Positions 1-7,140 of a stretch of 64,000 bases of DNA are shown here, piece after piece. A program made the position numbers and the translations under genes. Each line of letters begins with the position of its first letter. The first letter of the stretch is position 1. The stretch covers positions 248,001 to 312,000 of the forward strand of contig NZ_JABAFQ010000001.1 of assembly GCF_012843705.1 (NCBI RefSeq), read 5' to 3'. This DNA is from Fusobacterium sp. FSA-380-WT-3A. Its GTDB lineage: Bacteria; Fusobacteriota; Fusobacteriia; Fusobacteriales; Fusobacteriaceae. Below the pieces are notes generated by a model that saw only the letters and a program-made list of their open reading frames with translations, did no database searches and was not told where the DNA came from.

Positions 1-1
1 G

Positions 2-79
2 ATAAGTGGTGGGCATGATGAAGCTTCTTGGGAAAAAGAGTTACCTTCATTTTTTTCTGAATTAGGATTTATAGAATAG
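2..79 (+). CDS. C-terminal end of an esterase-like alpha/beta hydrolase (partial)
   Basis: Only the last 25 codons are in the window; the gene begins upstream. The peptide starts ISGGHDEASWEKELPSFF and ends at a TAG stop. A GGHD/E...W...LP.F tail is what carries the catalytic histidine in the putative-esterase (esterase D/Fes-like) family, so a serine hydrolase is the best guess. The gene is followed within 20 bases by a good intrinsic terminator, so it ends its transcription unit. The family call rests on a short motif only. Confidence 0.5.
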   Translation: MSGGHDEASWEKELPSFFSELGFIE

Positions 80-96
80 AATTATAAAATAAAAAT

Positions 97-144
97 AGGC
101 TATTACAGATTAAAAAAATAATTAATTTGTAATAGCCTTTTTTA
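97..144 (+). terminator. Intrinsic terminator after the esterase gene
   Basis: A 10-bp perfect stem (GGCTATTACA at 98-107 with its complement at 129-138) encloses an AT-rich loop and is followed by a run of T. It ends the partial esterase transcript. Confidence 0.85.
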
Positions 145-170
145 TAAATTAATATATATAAATATTTTTT

Positions 171-449
171 ATAATAGGACTTTTAATGAGGAAATTTATA
201 TTTTCTTATTAGAATAAAAATTATTTCTATAAGTTCAATAATTTAACTCAATATAATGTTAATTATATCTGATTAAATATGTTTTATAATTATTATTATA
301 AATAAAAATTATTTCTATAAGTTTTTAATTTTATATAAAAATCTATAAATTAACTTAAGGATTATAGAATACTAATTTACTAAAAAAATATATCTTAAAA
401 CCTTTTATAAATTATAAAAGTAAAAACATATTATAAAAAGTCCTATTAT
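171..449. repeat. Outer inverted pair of ATAGGACTTTT sites (171-184 and 436-449)
   Basis: ATAATAGGACTTTT at 171-184 is repeated exactly in inverted orientation at 436-449. The roughly 250 bases between are about 90% A+T and hold no plausible gene. The pair sits just downstream of the tyrosine recombinase gene. A second inverted pair of the same core lies just upstream of that gene. Such an arrangement is expected for crossover sites of a tyrosine recombinase, but could also be the remains of element ends. The stretch 145-462 contains nothing else recognisable except the internal repeats listed separately. Confidence 0.6.
213..323 (+). repeat. 23-bp direct repeat (213-235 and 301-323)
   Basis: The 23 bases at 213-235, beginning AATAAAAATT and ending CTATAAGTT, recur exactly at 301-323. 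A third copy with one mismatch lies inverted at 1558-1580, on the other side of the recombinase gene. Their position between the inverted core sites resembles accessory (arm-type) binding sites of tyrosine recombinases. That role is inference; the low complexity of the DNA makes it less certain. Confidence 0.5.
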
Positions 450-462
450 TTTTTATATTTAT

Positions 463-1431
463 TTAATCAAGGATTTTTGATATAACTTTTTTATCAAGTA
501 AAGACTTTGCATTTATATATATTTCTGTTACTTTAGTATCTGAATGTCCTAAGAAATCTCTAATCTCTATTAAGTCTGCTCCATTAGAAGAAAGTTCTGT
601 AGCAATTGCATGTCTTATATTGTGAGGGCTTATATTTAACCCTATAACTTTTCCCATATCTTGAATTATGTTATAAAGAGCTTTGTATGAAAGTTGAGAA
701 TTTTTTTCATAAGAACTAGAAAAAACATATTTCTCTTCTAACTCTTCTTCTGAGTATCCATACATATTCATAATATAATTTTTAAATTCTAAAAGTTTTT
801 CTACTAAATTATTGTGTAAAGGTTTATATAATTCTTTTCCACTTTTAGACTTTTCTACTTTTATAAAATAATCATTATCTCTTTTAAGTATATTTTTATA
901 TCGGACATTTAATAATTCCTGGCTTCTCATTCCTGTATAAAATAGTGTGTACATTATGATTGTATTTCTATATTCCTTTTCTCCAGAAACTTTGTAATTA
1001 GCTAAGATATTTTTTATATCTTCATAAGATACTTTTAAAATATTATCTAAATTTCTAGAAGTCTTAAAAAGTTTTATATGTTTTAGTGGATTAGAGACAT
1101 TATATTTTTCTAGCTCTTTATACAAAGATTTAAGAGCAGACATAATTTTATTAACAGATGTTTTTTTTAGTTTTCTTTCATATAAAAGATGAGAAAGATA
1201 ATCTTCTATATCTTCTTCTGTTATATCAAACATAAGTTCTAAGACTTCATCATTTTGTATAGGCTCTCCACTATCATAGACAAAAAGTAAAAAATCATTC
1301 AAATAAAAAAAATAATCTTTCATAGTCTTTTCACTACGATAGATTTCAAATATAGATTTTCTATTTTCTTTTTCTCTTTTTTTTCTACGCCTAACAGAAA
1401 TTTCATTTTTTTCTTTTACTATTAAATCCAA
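463..1431 (-). CDS. Tyrosine recombinase (XerC/D-like integrase family)
   Basis: This 322-aa protein has an N-terminal SAM-like core-binding domain (about residues 30-110) and a C-terminal catalytic domain (about 135-320). All catalytic residues of the family are visible: R169 in TGMRSQELL, a beta-hairpin lysine near 194-196, H270 and R273 in PHNIRHAIATEL, H296 in LGHSDTKVT and nucleophile Y305. It should cleave and rejoin DNA through a 3'-phosphotyrosine. Translation starts at TTG, with AGAGGTG upstream. It stands alone, without an excisionase or phage genes. Two inverted pairs of an 11-bp motif flank it, suggesting that it acts on these local sites. It could instead be a second chromosomal Xer protein, but no dif-like site was seen. 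Confidence 0.9.
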   Translation of the reverse strand: MDLIVKEKNEISVRRRKKREKENRKSIFEIYRSEKTMKDYFFYLNDFLLFVYDSGEPIQNDEVLELMFDITEEDIEDYLSHLLYERKLKKTSVNKIMSALKSLYKELEKYNVSNPLKHIKLFKTSRNLDNILKVSYEDIKNILANYKVSGEKEYRNTIIMYTLFYTGMRSQELLNVRYKNILKRDNDYFIKVEKSKSGKELYKPLHNNLVEKLLEFKNYIMNMYGYSEEELEEKYVFSSSYEKNSQLSYKALYNIIQDMGKVIGLNISPHNIRHAIATELSSNGADLIEIRDFLGHSDTKVTEIYINAKSLLDKKVISKILD

Positions 1432-1458
1432 AACAACACCTCTTTTATATATTAATAT

Positions 1459-1643
1459 ATAGGACTTTTTTATAAAGAGTATATATTTATATTTCTAAAA
1501 AATTAAGATAACTTTGTACATCTAAGTTTTATATTATAGTAATAATATAAAATTAATAACTTATAAAAATAATTTTTATTTTATAAAAAACTAATAATTT
1601 CGACTATGAAATTAAAATTTTGCAATTAATAAAAAAGTCCTAT
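1459..1643. repeat. Inner inverted pair of ATAGGACTTTT sites (1459-1471 and 1631-1643)
   Basis: ATAGGACTTTTTT at 1459-1471 faces its inverted copy at 1631-1643. The 160 bases between them lie directly upstream of the recombinase start and must contain its promoter if it has its own. The same 11-bp core forms the other inverted pair at 171-184/436-449, so four copies alternate in orientation around one gene. The 23-bp arm-like repeat also occurs here, inverted, at 1558-1580. No gene is visible between 1432 and 1658. Confidence 0.6.
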
Positions 1644-1658
1644 TCTTAATTATATTTA

Positions 1659-2339
1659 TCATATAATATCTTCTAAAGATATTTCTTTTACTTCTCCAAT
1701 TTTTAAATCACCAATTTCTAATTTACCAAAAGAAATTCTATATAAATATATAACTTTATTATTTACAGCTTCTAACATTTTTTTTACTTGATGAAATTTT
1801 CCCTCATTAATAGTTAGATGAATTTTTTTATTTTCTATTTTCAGAACTTTTGCTGGCATTGTTATATATCCTCCTATGTCAACACCATTTCTCAATTTTT
1901 CTAAATCTTCTTCTGATATATCTCTTTCTAATATAGCCATATATGTTTTTTCCACATGGCTTTTAGGGGAAAGCAATTTATGATTAAGTACTCCATCATT
2001 AGTAAGAAGTAATAATCCTTCTGTATCTTTATCTAATCTCCCTACAGGGGCTAAGTCTTTTTTTATAACCCAATCTGGTAAAAGTTCCATTATAGTTTTT
2101 TCTCTTGGGTCGTCTACAGCAGTTATGAAACCAGCTTTTTTGTTTAGGATATAGTATCTAAATTTTTTATATCTAAGAATTTCTCCATTTATTTTTATTA
2201 TATCATTATTCTCGTCAATATTATCTTTTGAGGAAATTTTAAAATTATCATTAACAGATATTTTTTTATTTTCAATTAAAGATTTTACATCTTTTCTACT
2301 TCCTAAACCACATTCAGTCAAAAATTTATCTAATCTCAT
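1659..2339 (-). CDS. rsuA: 16S rRNA pseudouridine synthase, RsuA/RluB family
   Basis: The protein has an S4 RNA-binding domain (about residues 1-60) followed by an RsuA-type pseudouridine synthase domain. GRLDKDTEGLLLL carries the catalytic aspartate (about D103). It isomerises a uridine in ribosomal RNA, by family most likely 16S U516. The ATG at 2339 is chosen because AAAGGA lies just upstream; a longer frame would add ten residues without an SD. Its start overlaps the end of the upstream small gene by 14 bases, so the two are probably translationally coupled. RsuA and RluB/E/F are hard to separate by eye, so the substrate is less certain than the family. Confidence 0.85.
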   Translation of the reverse strand: MRLDKFLTECGLGSRKDVKSLIENKKISVNDNFKISSKDNIDENNDIIKINGEILRYKKFRYYILNKKAGFITAVDDPREKTIMELLPDWVIKKDLAPVGRLDKDTEGLLLLTNDGVLNHKLLSPKSHVEKTYMAILERDISEEDLEKLRNGVDIGGYITMPAKVLKIENKKIHLTINEGKFHQVKKMLEAVNNKVIYLYRISFGKLEIGDLKIGEVKEISLEDII

Positions 2340-2628
2340 TATTTTCCTTTCTATATTTATTATAAGCATTTATGAGCATTAAAATATTATTTTGAGATTC
2401 TATACTATACAAATCACTATCTGTGTAAAAATTAAAAAGTTTCCATATCTCAAGTGAATCAATATGATATAGTTTTCTACTTTCTTTGTCAAGATATTTG
2501 ATATAGTTGTATATTTCAGTATAAAAATTAATTTCAAATGCTCTATCAAAGATTTCTTCTTTGTCCAAAGTTAAAATATATTTTTTAAAAGTTTTGTATT
2601 CTTTAGATATATTACTTTCTTTATTCAT
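2326..2628 (-). CDS. Small hypothetical protein, 100 aa
   Basis: I do not recognise this protein with certainty. It is acidic/basic mixed, lacks a signal peptide or membrane segment, and is predicted to be mainly helical (for example KTFKKYILTLDKEEIFDRAF). The pattern LDKEEIFDRAFEINFYTEIYN faintly recalls DUF3848-type small proteins of gut Clostridia, which is a guess. ATG at 2628 is preceded at good distance by GGAGAG; a TTG twelve bases upstream would overlap that SD. It overlaps the pseudouridine synthase gene downstream, so both share a transcript. Confidence 0.65.
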   Translation of the reverse strand: MNKESNISKEYKTFKKYILTLDKEEIFDRAFEINFYTEIYNYIKYLDKESRKLYHIDSLEIWKLFNFYTDSDLYSIESQNNILMLINAYNKYRKENNEIR

Positions 2629-2700
2629 TTTACTCTCCAAAATATAATATATATTTATTGTACCATAAAATTATTAATAAATAAAATTATATTTTCTCTC

Positions 2701-2730
2701 TTGACAATAGAAATATAAAGATAGTCTAAA
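2701..2730 (+). promoter_or_regulatory. Possible promoter for the nitroreductase gene
   Basis: A perfect -35 TTGACA stands at 2701-2706, and a weak -10 (TCTAAA at 2725-2730) follows after 18 bases. The -35 is convincing, the -10 is not. It lies 30 bases upstream of the SD of the nitroreductase gene. Confidence 0.4.
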
Positions 2731-2762
2731 GAATAGATTAAATTTTAAAGGAGATGGAATTT

Positions 2763-3287
2763 ATGGATTTTTATGGAAGAAGAAGTATTAGAAAATACAA
2801 AAATATACCTGTAGAAAAGGAAAAAATAGATGAACTGTTAAAAGTTGCTTTAATTGCTCCTACTGGTCATAATGCTAGAGCTTGCGAATTTATAGTATTT
2901 GATAATGAAAAAGATGTAAAATCTTTAATAGGAATAAAAAGTTCTGGAGCTGGATTTTTAGAAACTGCTCAAGCTTGTATAGGGGTGATTTGTGATGGGG
3001 AAAAAGCTATGACTTGGATTGAAGATGCTTCTATTGCTGCTTATGCTATACAATTGAAAGCACATGAGTTAGGGCTTGGAAGTTGTTGGTGTCATTTAAA
3101 AGAAAGACAAAGTGTAGATGGAAAATCATCAGAAGAAGTCTTTAGAAAGCTTACTAATACCCCTGAAAAATATCAAGTACTATGTTTAATAGCTTTAGGA
3201 TATCCAGATGAGGAAAAACCTAGTTATACTGAAGATAATATAAATTTTGAAAAGGTAAGTTATGGGAAATATGGAAATAGAAACTAA
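2763..3287 (+). CDS. Nitroreductase family protein (FMN-dependent oxidoreductase)
   Basis: The N-terminus MDFYGRRSIRKYKN is the FMN-binding RRSIRxY signature of the nitroreductase family. Later features are the helix ASIAAYAIQLKAHELGLGSCW and the conserved LIALGYPDEEKP near the C-terminus. At 174 residues it has the usual length of the short, single-domain subgroup. It should be a cytoplasmic, homodimeric NAD(P)H-dependent flavin reductase; the physiological substrate is unknown. ATG 2763 is preferred because AAAGGAG (2747-2753) lies nine bases upstream, while ATG 2754 would touch it. The next gene overlaps its end by 26 bases. Confidence 0.88.
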   Translation: MDFYGRRSIRKYKNIPVEKEKIDELLKVALIAPTGHNARACEFIVFDNEKDVKSLIGIKSSGAGFLETAQACIGVICDGEKAMTWIEDASIAAYAIQLKAHELGLGSCWCHLKERQSVDGKSSEEVFRKLTNTPEKYQVLCLIALGYPDEEKPSYTEDNINFEKVSYGKYGNRN

Positions 3288-4026
3288 AGAGTTAGATTTA
3301 ATAAATATAGATTGGAATCAAAAAAACTATAAAGAATTTATTAATTTTTTACATTCAAAAAAAGAAAAAAATTGGGATATAGAAAGACATTGTAAAGTTC
3401 TTAATATTCCAATAGATACTTGTATTGGATTGAAAACTCCCATTATAAAAAAAATTGCTAAAGATATTTCTAAAGGTGATTACAAAAGTTTTTTATCTCT
3501 TAATATAAATAATACATATGAGGAAAAATTAATAAGAGGATTAGTTATAAGTTATTTGAAAATATCTTATAATGAATTAGAAGATTATCTTAGAGATTAT
3601 TATGAAAAATATGTTGACTCTTGGAATTTATGCGATTGTCCTATAGGAAGTTATAAATTTATAAAAAACTATAAAAAAGAATATTTTGAATTTATAAAAG
3701 ATTTTTATAAATCTAAAAATCCTTGGATTATAAGAATTGAATTAGTCTCTCTTCTAAGTTATTATACAGATGATGAATATATAGATATAGTTTTAGATAT
3801 ATGTGAAAAGATAAAATCTGATGATTATTATGTAAATATGAGTTTAGCTTGGTTATTATCAGAGCTTTTTGTAAAACAAAGAGAGAAAACTTTAAATTTT
3901 TTAGTTAAAAAAAGAGAAAAAATTGATATATGGACTTATAATAAATCTATACAAAAAATTAGAGAATCCTTTAGAGTTTCTCAAGAAGATAAAATATTTT
4001 TAGATGGATTAAAGATTAAAAAATAG
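3262..4026 (+). CDS. AlkD-like DNA alkylation repair protein
   Basis: The 254 residues show the helical HEAT-like repeats of the AlkD family, including the signatures GLKTPIIKKIAKDI, YVDSWNLCDCPIGS and YYVNMSLAWLLSELF. Family members bind alkylated DNA and release cationic bases such as 3-methyladenine without a base-flipping pocket. The start at 3262 has AAAGG six bases upstream, inside the nitroreductase reading frame, so the two genes are coupled and form an operon. The functional class is well supported; activity on a particular lesion is inferred from relatives only. Confidence 0.82.
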   Translation: MGNMEIETKELDLINIDWNQKNYKEFINFLHSKKEKNWDIERHCKVLNIPIDTCIGLKTPIIKKIAKDISKGDYKSFLSLNINNTYEEKLIRGLVISYLKISYNELEDYLRDYYEKYVDSWNLCDCPIGSYKFIKNYKKEYFEFIKDFYKSKNPWIIRIELVSLLSYYTDDEYIDIVLDICEKIKSDDYYVNMSLAWLLSELFVKQREKTLNFLVKKREKIDIWTYNKSIQKIRESFRVSQEDKIFLDGLKIKK

Positions 4027-4034
4027 ATTTTTCT

Positions 4035-4062
4035 TTGACTTTTTTATTATATAGTGTATAAT
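4035..4062 (+). promoter_or_regulatory. Sigma70-type promoter
   Basis: TTGACT (4035-4040), a 16-base spacer and a perfect TATAAT (4057-4062) precede the 183-aa gene by about 35 bases. Confidence 0.8.
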
Positions 4063-4097
4063 ATACCTTATAAATTACATGATAAGGAGAACTTTCA

Positions 4098-4649
4098 ATG
4101 GTTGACTTTAATAAATTAGATAAGTATATAGACTATATAGAAAAAGGAAGAGTTCCAGATATTTTTACATTCAATGAATTTGCTGTGGAATTTTACAATG
4201 TTTCTAAAGTAGTTCCTTTATCTAAGTATTTAAGAACAAAGGGAAAAGTAACAAAGCTTCCTAAGGTTATGAATATGAAAAAAGCAGGAGAAGTCTTACA
4301 AGAAACTAGAAAAGATAGTTCAGAAATTAGAAATTATCTTAGAAGAAAAGGATATGTAAATATTCCTGAACTTAATTATACATCTATTATGCTTTTGAGA
4401 AAAGTAGATTTAATGGATAATTGGAAGAGATTACTTATCTATTTTGGTGGTGGAAAGACTATTGGAGAGATAAATGATTCTACAAAAATAAATCTATTTC
4501 CTGAAGAGATAAAGAGATTAGAAGATTTTATAATGGAAAATTTAGAGATAACAGAAGAGGAATTAAACTGGCTTTTAAGCATGTATGATAAAATTAATAA
4601 TAATAAATTATTGTTAAAAGCTATAAAAAAATTAAATAAACAAATGTAG
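4098..4649 (+). CDS. Hypothetical protein, 183 aa
   Basis: I do not recognise this protein. It is soluble, lysine- and glutamate-rich and predicted largely helical, with no signal peptide, membrane segment, cysteine cluster or obvious nucleotide-binding motif. The pattern TRKDSSEIRNYLRRKGYVNI could be a small DNA- or RNA-binding helix pair, which is only a guess. It has its own strong promoter and the SD AAGGAG eleven bases before ATG. A 39-aa membrane protein gene follows 12 bases downstream, and a terminator closes the unit. Confidence 0.7.
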   Translation: MVDFNKLDKYIDYIEKGRVPDIFTFNEFAVEFYNVSKVVPLSKYLRTKGKVTKLPKVMNMKKAGEVLQETRKDSSEIRNYLRRKGYVNIPELNYTSIMLLRKVDLMDNWKRLLIYFGGGKTIGEINDSTKINLFPEEIKRLEDFIMENLEITEEELNWLLSMYDKINNNKLLLKAIKKLNKQM

Positions 4650-4661
4650 TGGGAGAGTTTC

Positions 4662-4781
4662 ATGAAAAAAAGTATTTTTTATAAATACCTGTTAAGAGTA
4701 TCTATTTATATATTTTTATTTCCTATATTTATAACAGGATATTCATTAAAAATTTATGATAATATTTTTAAAAATAAATAA
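4662..4781 (+). CDS. Small single-span membrane protein, 39 aa
   Basis: This short frame is preceded by a strong SD (GGGAGAG, 4651-4657) and starts MKKSIFYKYLLRVSIYIFLF. A positively charged N-terminus is followed by one hydrophobic helix (about residues 10-27) and a short polar tail ending NIFKNK. It lies between the stop of the 183-aa gene and a terminator, so it should be co-transcribed. No family is recognised. The good SD and membrane-like composition support a real gene, but the size alone keeps confidence moderate. Confidence 0.55.
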   Translation: MKKSIFYKYLLRVSIYIFLFPIFITGYSLKIYDNIFKNK

Positions 4782-4793
4782 TATTATAAAATA

Positions 4794-4823
4794 AAAGCTG
4801 GATAATAATTCCAGCTTTTTTTA
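4794..4823. terminator. Terminator between the small membrane protein and corA
   Basis: AAAGCTGGA (4794-4802) pairs with its complement at 4810-4818, followed by T on the plus strand and T (from upstream A residues) on the minus strand. It can serve both convergent units. Confidence 0.8.
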
Positions 4824-4826
4824 TAA

Positions 4827-5801
4827 TTATAACATTTTATTTTTTGATAACCAAAGAGCTATTAGGAAACTAAGAACAATAGATATAACTATTACACTTA
4901 AAAATCCAAAATTGCTTTCACCAAAAGGGACTAATACATTCATTCCCCATATTCCCGATATAATAGTAGGGACAGCTAGAACAACTGTAATTGATGTAAG
5001 TCTTTTCATTACATTGTTTAGGTTGTTTGACATAATAGTAGAAAAAGCATCCCTAGTGCTACTTAGGACACTAGTATAAATACTTGCCATCTCTATGGCC
5101 TGTTTTGTATCAATAATTATATCATCAAGAAGCTCCATATCATCTGGATATTTTTTTACAAGTTGCATTCTCATAATCCTGTCTAAAACAGCCTCATTAG
5201 ATTTTAAAGAAGTTGTAAAATAAACCAGTGATTTTTCTAACTCAAGTAATAACATAAGTTCATCATTATCTAAGTTTTTCTTTAAACGACTTTCTACAAC
5301 ATCACTAACACGTCCAATTTGTCTTAGGTAATATAGATAATATGATGTATTTCTAAATAGGAGTTGTAAAATAAATCTAGTTTTTTTATAAGTAAAAAAT
5401 TCTTTAACCTTTCCTTTTATAAACTCATCTATTAAAGGAAATTTATCTATAGTAATTGTGATAATGTTATCTGGTAAAAGTATAATCCCAAGAGGAATTG
5501 TTGTAAAGGAACATTTATCATCACCATCATTATGAATTGGAATGTCAATAATAACTAAAATTATATCTCCATCTATTTCTAAACGAGATTTTTCCTCTTC
5601 GTCTAAGGCTGCTCTTAAATGCTCTTGAGGGATATCTAAGACAACTTCTAAAGCTTCTATTTCTTCATCTGTAGGAGCAGTTAAATTTATCCAAGTGTTT
5701 TTTTCTCTTAAAATTTCATAATTAACAATGTCATCATCATCAGTTTTGTAGTATAAATAATCTAATTTATTTTTTTCATTAGTTTTTATAACTTGTATCA
5801 T
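4827..5801 (-). CDS. corA: CorA-family magnesium transporter
   Basis: The 324-aa protein has the long cytoplasmic helical funnel of CorA followed by two C-terminal membrane helices. The pore signature is GIWGMNVLVPF, a GMN motif just after the first helix, and the basic tail LSKNKML ends the protein. It should form a homopentameric Mg2+ (or Co2+/Ni2+) channel in the inner membrane. It stands alone, convergent with the preceding unit. The upstream leader carries a possible 11-aa peptide and a stable hairpin, which suggests regulation after transcription starts. Confidence 0.92.
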   Translation of the reverse strand: MIQVIKTNEKNKLDYLYYKTDDDDIVNYEILREKNTWINLTAPTDEEIEALEVVLDIPQEHLRAALDEEEKSRLEIDGDIILVIIDIPIHNDGDDKCSFTTIPLGIILLPDNIITITIDKFPLIDEFIKGKVKEFFTYKKTRFILQLLFRNTSYYLYYLRQIGRVSDVVESRLKKNLDNDELMLLLELEKSLVYFTTSLKSNEAVLDRIMRMQLVKKYPDDMELLDDIIIDTKQAIEMASIYTSVLSSTRDAFSTIMSNNLNNVMKRLTSITVVLAVPTIISGIWGMNVLVPFGESNFGFLSVIVISIVLSFLIALWLSKNKML

Positions 5802-5829
5802 TTAAAATCCACCTTTCATAATAAAACAT

Positions 5830-5861
5830 CTCTTTATCATGAAAAGTTTGATGATAAAGAG
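5830..5861 (-). promoter_or_regulatory. Hairpin in the corA leader
   Basis: An 11-bp perfect stem (CTCTTTATCAT at 5830-5840 with its complement at 5851-5861) encloses a 10-base loop. It lies between the candidate leader peptide and the corA SD. No long T run follows on the minus strand, so it is not a canonical terminator; it could be an attenuator, a Rho-related structure or an mRNA stabiliser. Confidence 0.5.
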
Positions 5862-5863
5862 AA

Positions 5864-5899
5864 CTATATTTTTTTATAACACAAGGAATACGTGTCCAT
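5864..5899 (-). CDS. Candidate 11-aa leader peptide of corA
   Basis: The frame encodes MDTYSLCYKKI and is preceded by the strong SD AGAGGTGG about nine bases upstream. It lies between the corA promoter and the leader hairpin. In Salmonella, corA is preceded by the leader peptide gene corL, whose translation controls Rho-dependent termination; this arrangement is analogous in layout, not in sequence. Chance short frames are common, so the SD and position carry the case. Confidence 0.4.
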   Translation of the reverse strand: MDTYSLCYKKI

Positions 5900-5942
5900 A
5901 TAACAAAACCACCTCTTTAATTAAAATTTTTATTTACATTAC

Positions 5943-5971
5943 ATTTTACTAAAATTTTTATAACTTGTAAA
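5943..5971 (-). promoter_or_regulatory. Promoter for the corA leader
   Basis: On the minus strand TTTACA (5966-5971), a 17-base spacer and TAAAAT (5943-5948) precede the leader peptide by about 40 bases. Confidence 0.65.
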
Positions 5972-5997
5972 GTTTTTTTTATCTAATAATTATTTAC

Positions 5998-6026
5998 TTG
6001 TGAATTTAGGAAATTTATTGTATAAT
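5998..6026 (+). promoter_or_regulatory. Promoter for potD
   Basis: TTGTGA (5998-6003), a 17-base spacer and a perfect TATAAT (6021-6026) lie 25 bases before the SD of the potD-like gene. It diverges from the corA promoter. Confidence 0.75.
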
Positions 6027-6061
6027 AACTTAGTTAATATTTTATTTAAGGGAGGTTTAAA

Positions 6062-7120
6062 TTGAAAAAAAATATGTTCAAATCATTTTCAAAAATTTTT
6101 TTGGCTGGAACAATAGCAATGGCTACTGTATCATGTGGAGGAAATAAACAGGAAATAAATTCAAATATTCTTCATGTATATAGTTGGGCTGAATATATTC
6201 CAACAGAAGTATTTGAAGGTTTTGAAAAGGAAACAGGAATTAAAGTAGTGGAGGATATTTATTCTACAAATGAAGAGATGTTTACAAAATTAAAAGCAGG
6301 TGCAACAGGATATGATTTAGTTATGCCTTCACCTGATTATGTAGAAATTATGATAAAAGAGCAAATGTTAGATAAAATTGATAAAACAAAAATATCTACT
6401 TTTGAAAATATAGATAAAGATATGTTAGAGAAATTAGCTGTATTTGATGCTAACAATGATTATTCAGTTCCTTATACAGTTAGTTCTACTTTAATAGCAG
6501 TAAATACAAAGTATGTAAAAGATTATCCAAGAGATTATTCTATTTATGAAAGAGAAGATTTAAAAGGAAAAATGAGTCTTTTAGATGATATGAGGGAAGT
6601 TATGGGGGCTGCTTTAGGAATGTGTGGATATCCACAAGATGTAGCTGATGAAAAAGCTTTCAAAGAAGCAGAAGCTAAAATAAATAGTTGGAAAAAAAAT
6701 ATAGCAAAATTTGATTCTGAATCTTTTGGTAAAAACTTTGCAAGTGGAGATTTCTGGGTAGTACAAGGATATGGAGAAAATATCTATATGGAACTTACAG
6801 ATGAACAAAAGAAAACTACTGATTTTATAATTCCTGAAAAGGGTGGAATTTTCTCATTGGATTCTTTTGTAATTTTAAAAACTGCTCCTAATAAAGAAGC
6901 TGCACATAAATTTATGGAATATATTCACAAACCAGAAGTTTATGCAATGATTGCTGACTATCTAGTAGTTCCATCTATAAATGTTCCTGCTAGAGAGCTT
7001 ACAAAGGAAAAACCTTTATTCCAAATGGAAGATTTAAAAAATAGTCAATTATTAAGAGATACAACTGCTACTTTACCAATGCAGAATAGATATTGGGAAA
7101 AAATTAAAGGTGGTTTTTAA
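6062..7120 (+). CDS. potD: Spermidine/putrescine-type substrate-binding lipoprotein (PotD-like)
   Basis: A lipoprotein signal (MKKNMFKSFSKIF... with lipobox ending VSC, Cys25) is followed by a periplasmic-binding fold. Family markers are LHVYSWAEYIP, the GYDLVMPSPDYV segment and WVVQGYGENI. PotD-type proteins deliver polyamines to a PotABC ABC transporter. No potA, potB or potC is present here, so the protein is an orphan that must work with a transporter elsewhere. TTG at 6062 is taken as the start because GGAGG lies six bases upstream; ATG 6074 would be too far. The exact ligand is not determined by sequence. Confidence 0.88.
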   Translation: MKKNMFKSFSKIFLAGTIAMATVSCGGNKQEINSNILHVYSWAEYIPTEVFEGFEKETGIKVVEDIYSTNEEMFTKLKAGATGYDLVMPSPDYVEIMIKEQMLDKIDKTKISTFENIDKDMLEKLAVFDANNDYSVPYTVSSTLIAVNTKYVKDYPRDYSIYEREDLKGKMSLLDDMREVMGAALGMCGYPQDVADEKAFKEAEAKINSWKKNIAKFDSESFGKNFASGDFWVVQGYGENIYMELTDEQKKTTDFIIPEKGGIFSLDSFVILKTAPNKEAAHKFMEYIHKPEVYAMIADYLVVPSINVPARELTKEKPLFQMEDLKNSQLLRDTTATLPMQNRYWEKIKGGF

Positions 7121-7140
7121 TAAATTTATAGGGTGATAGT

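Noticed and set aside
5802-5930. Mg2+ riboswitch (M-box) upstream of corA
   Set aside because: None of the conserved M-box pieces was found and the leader is too short.
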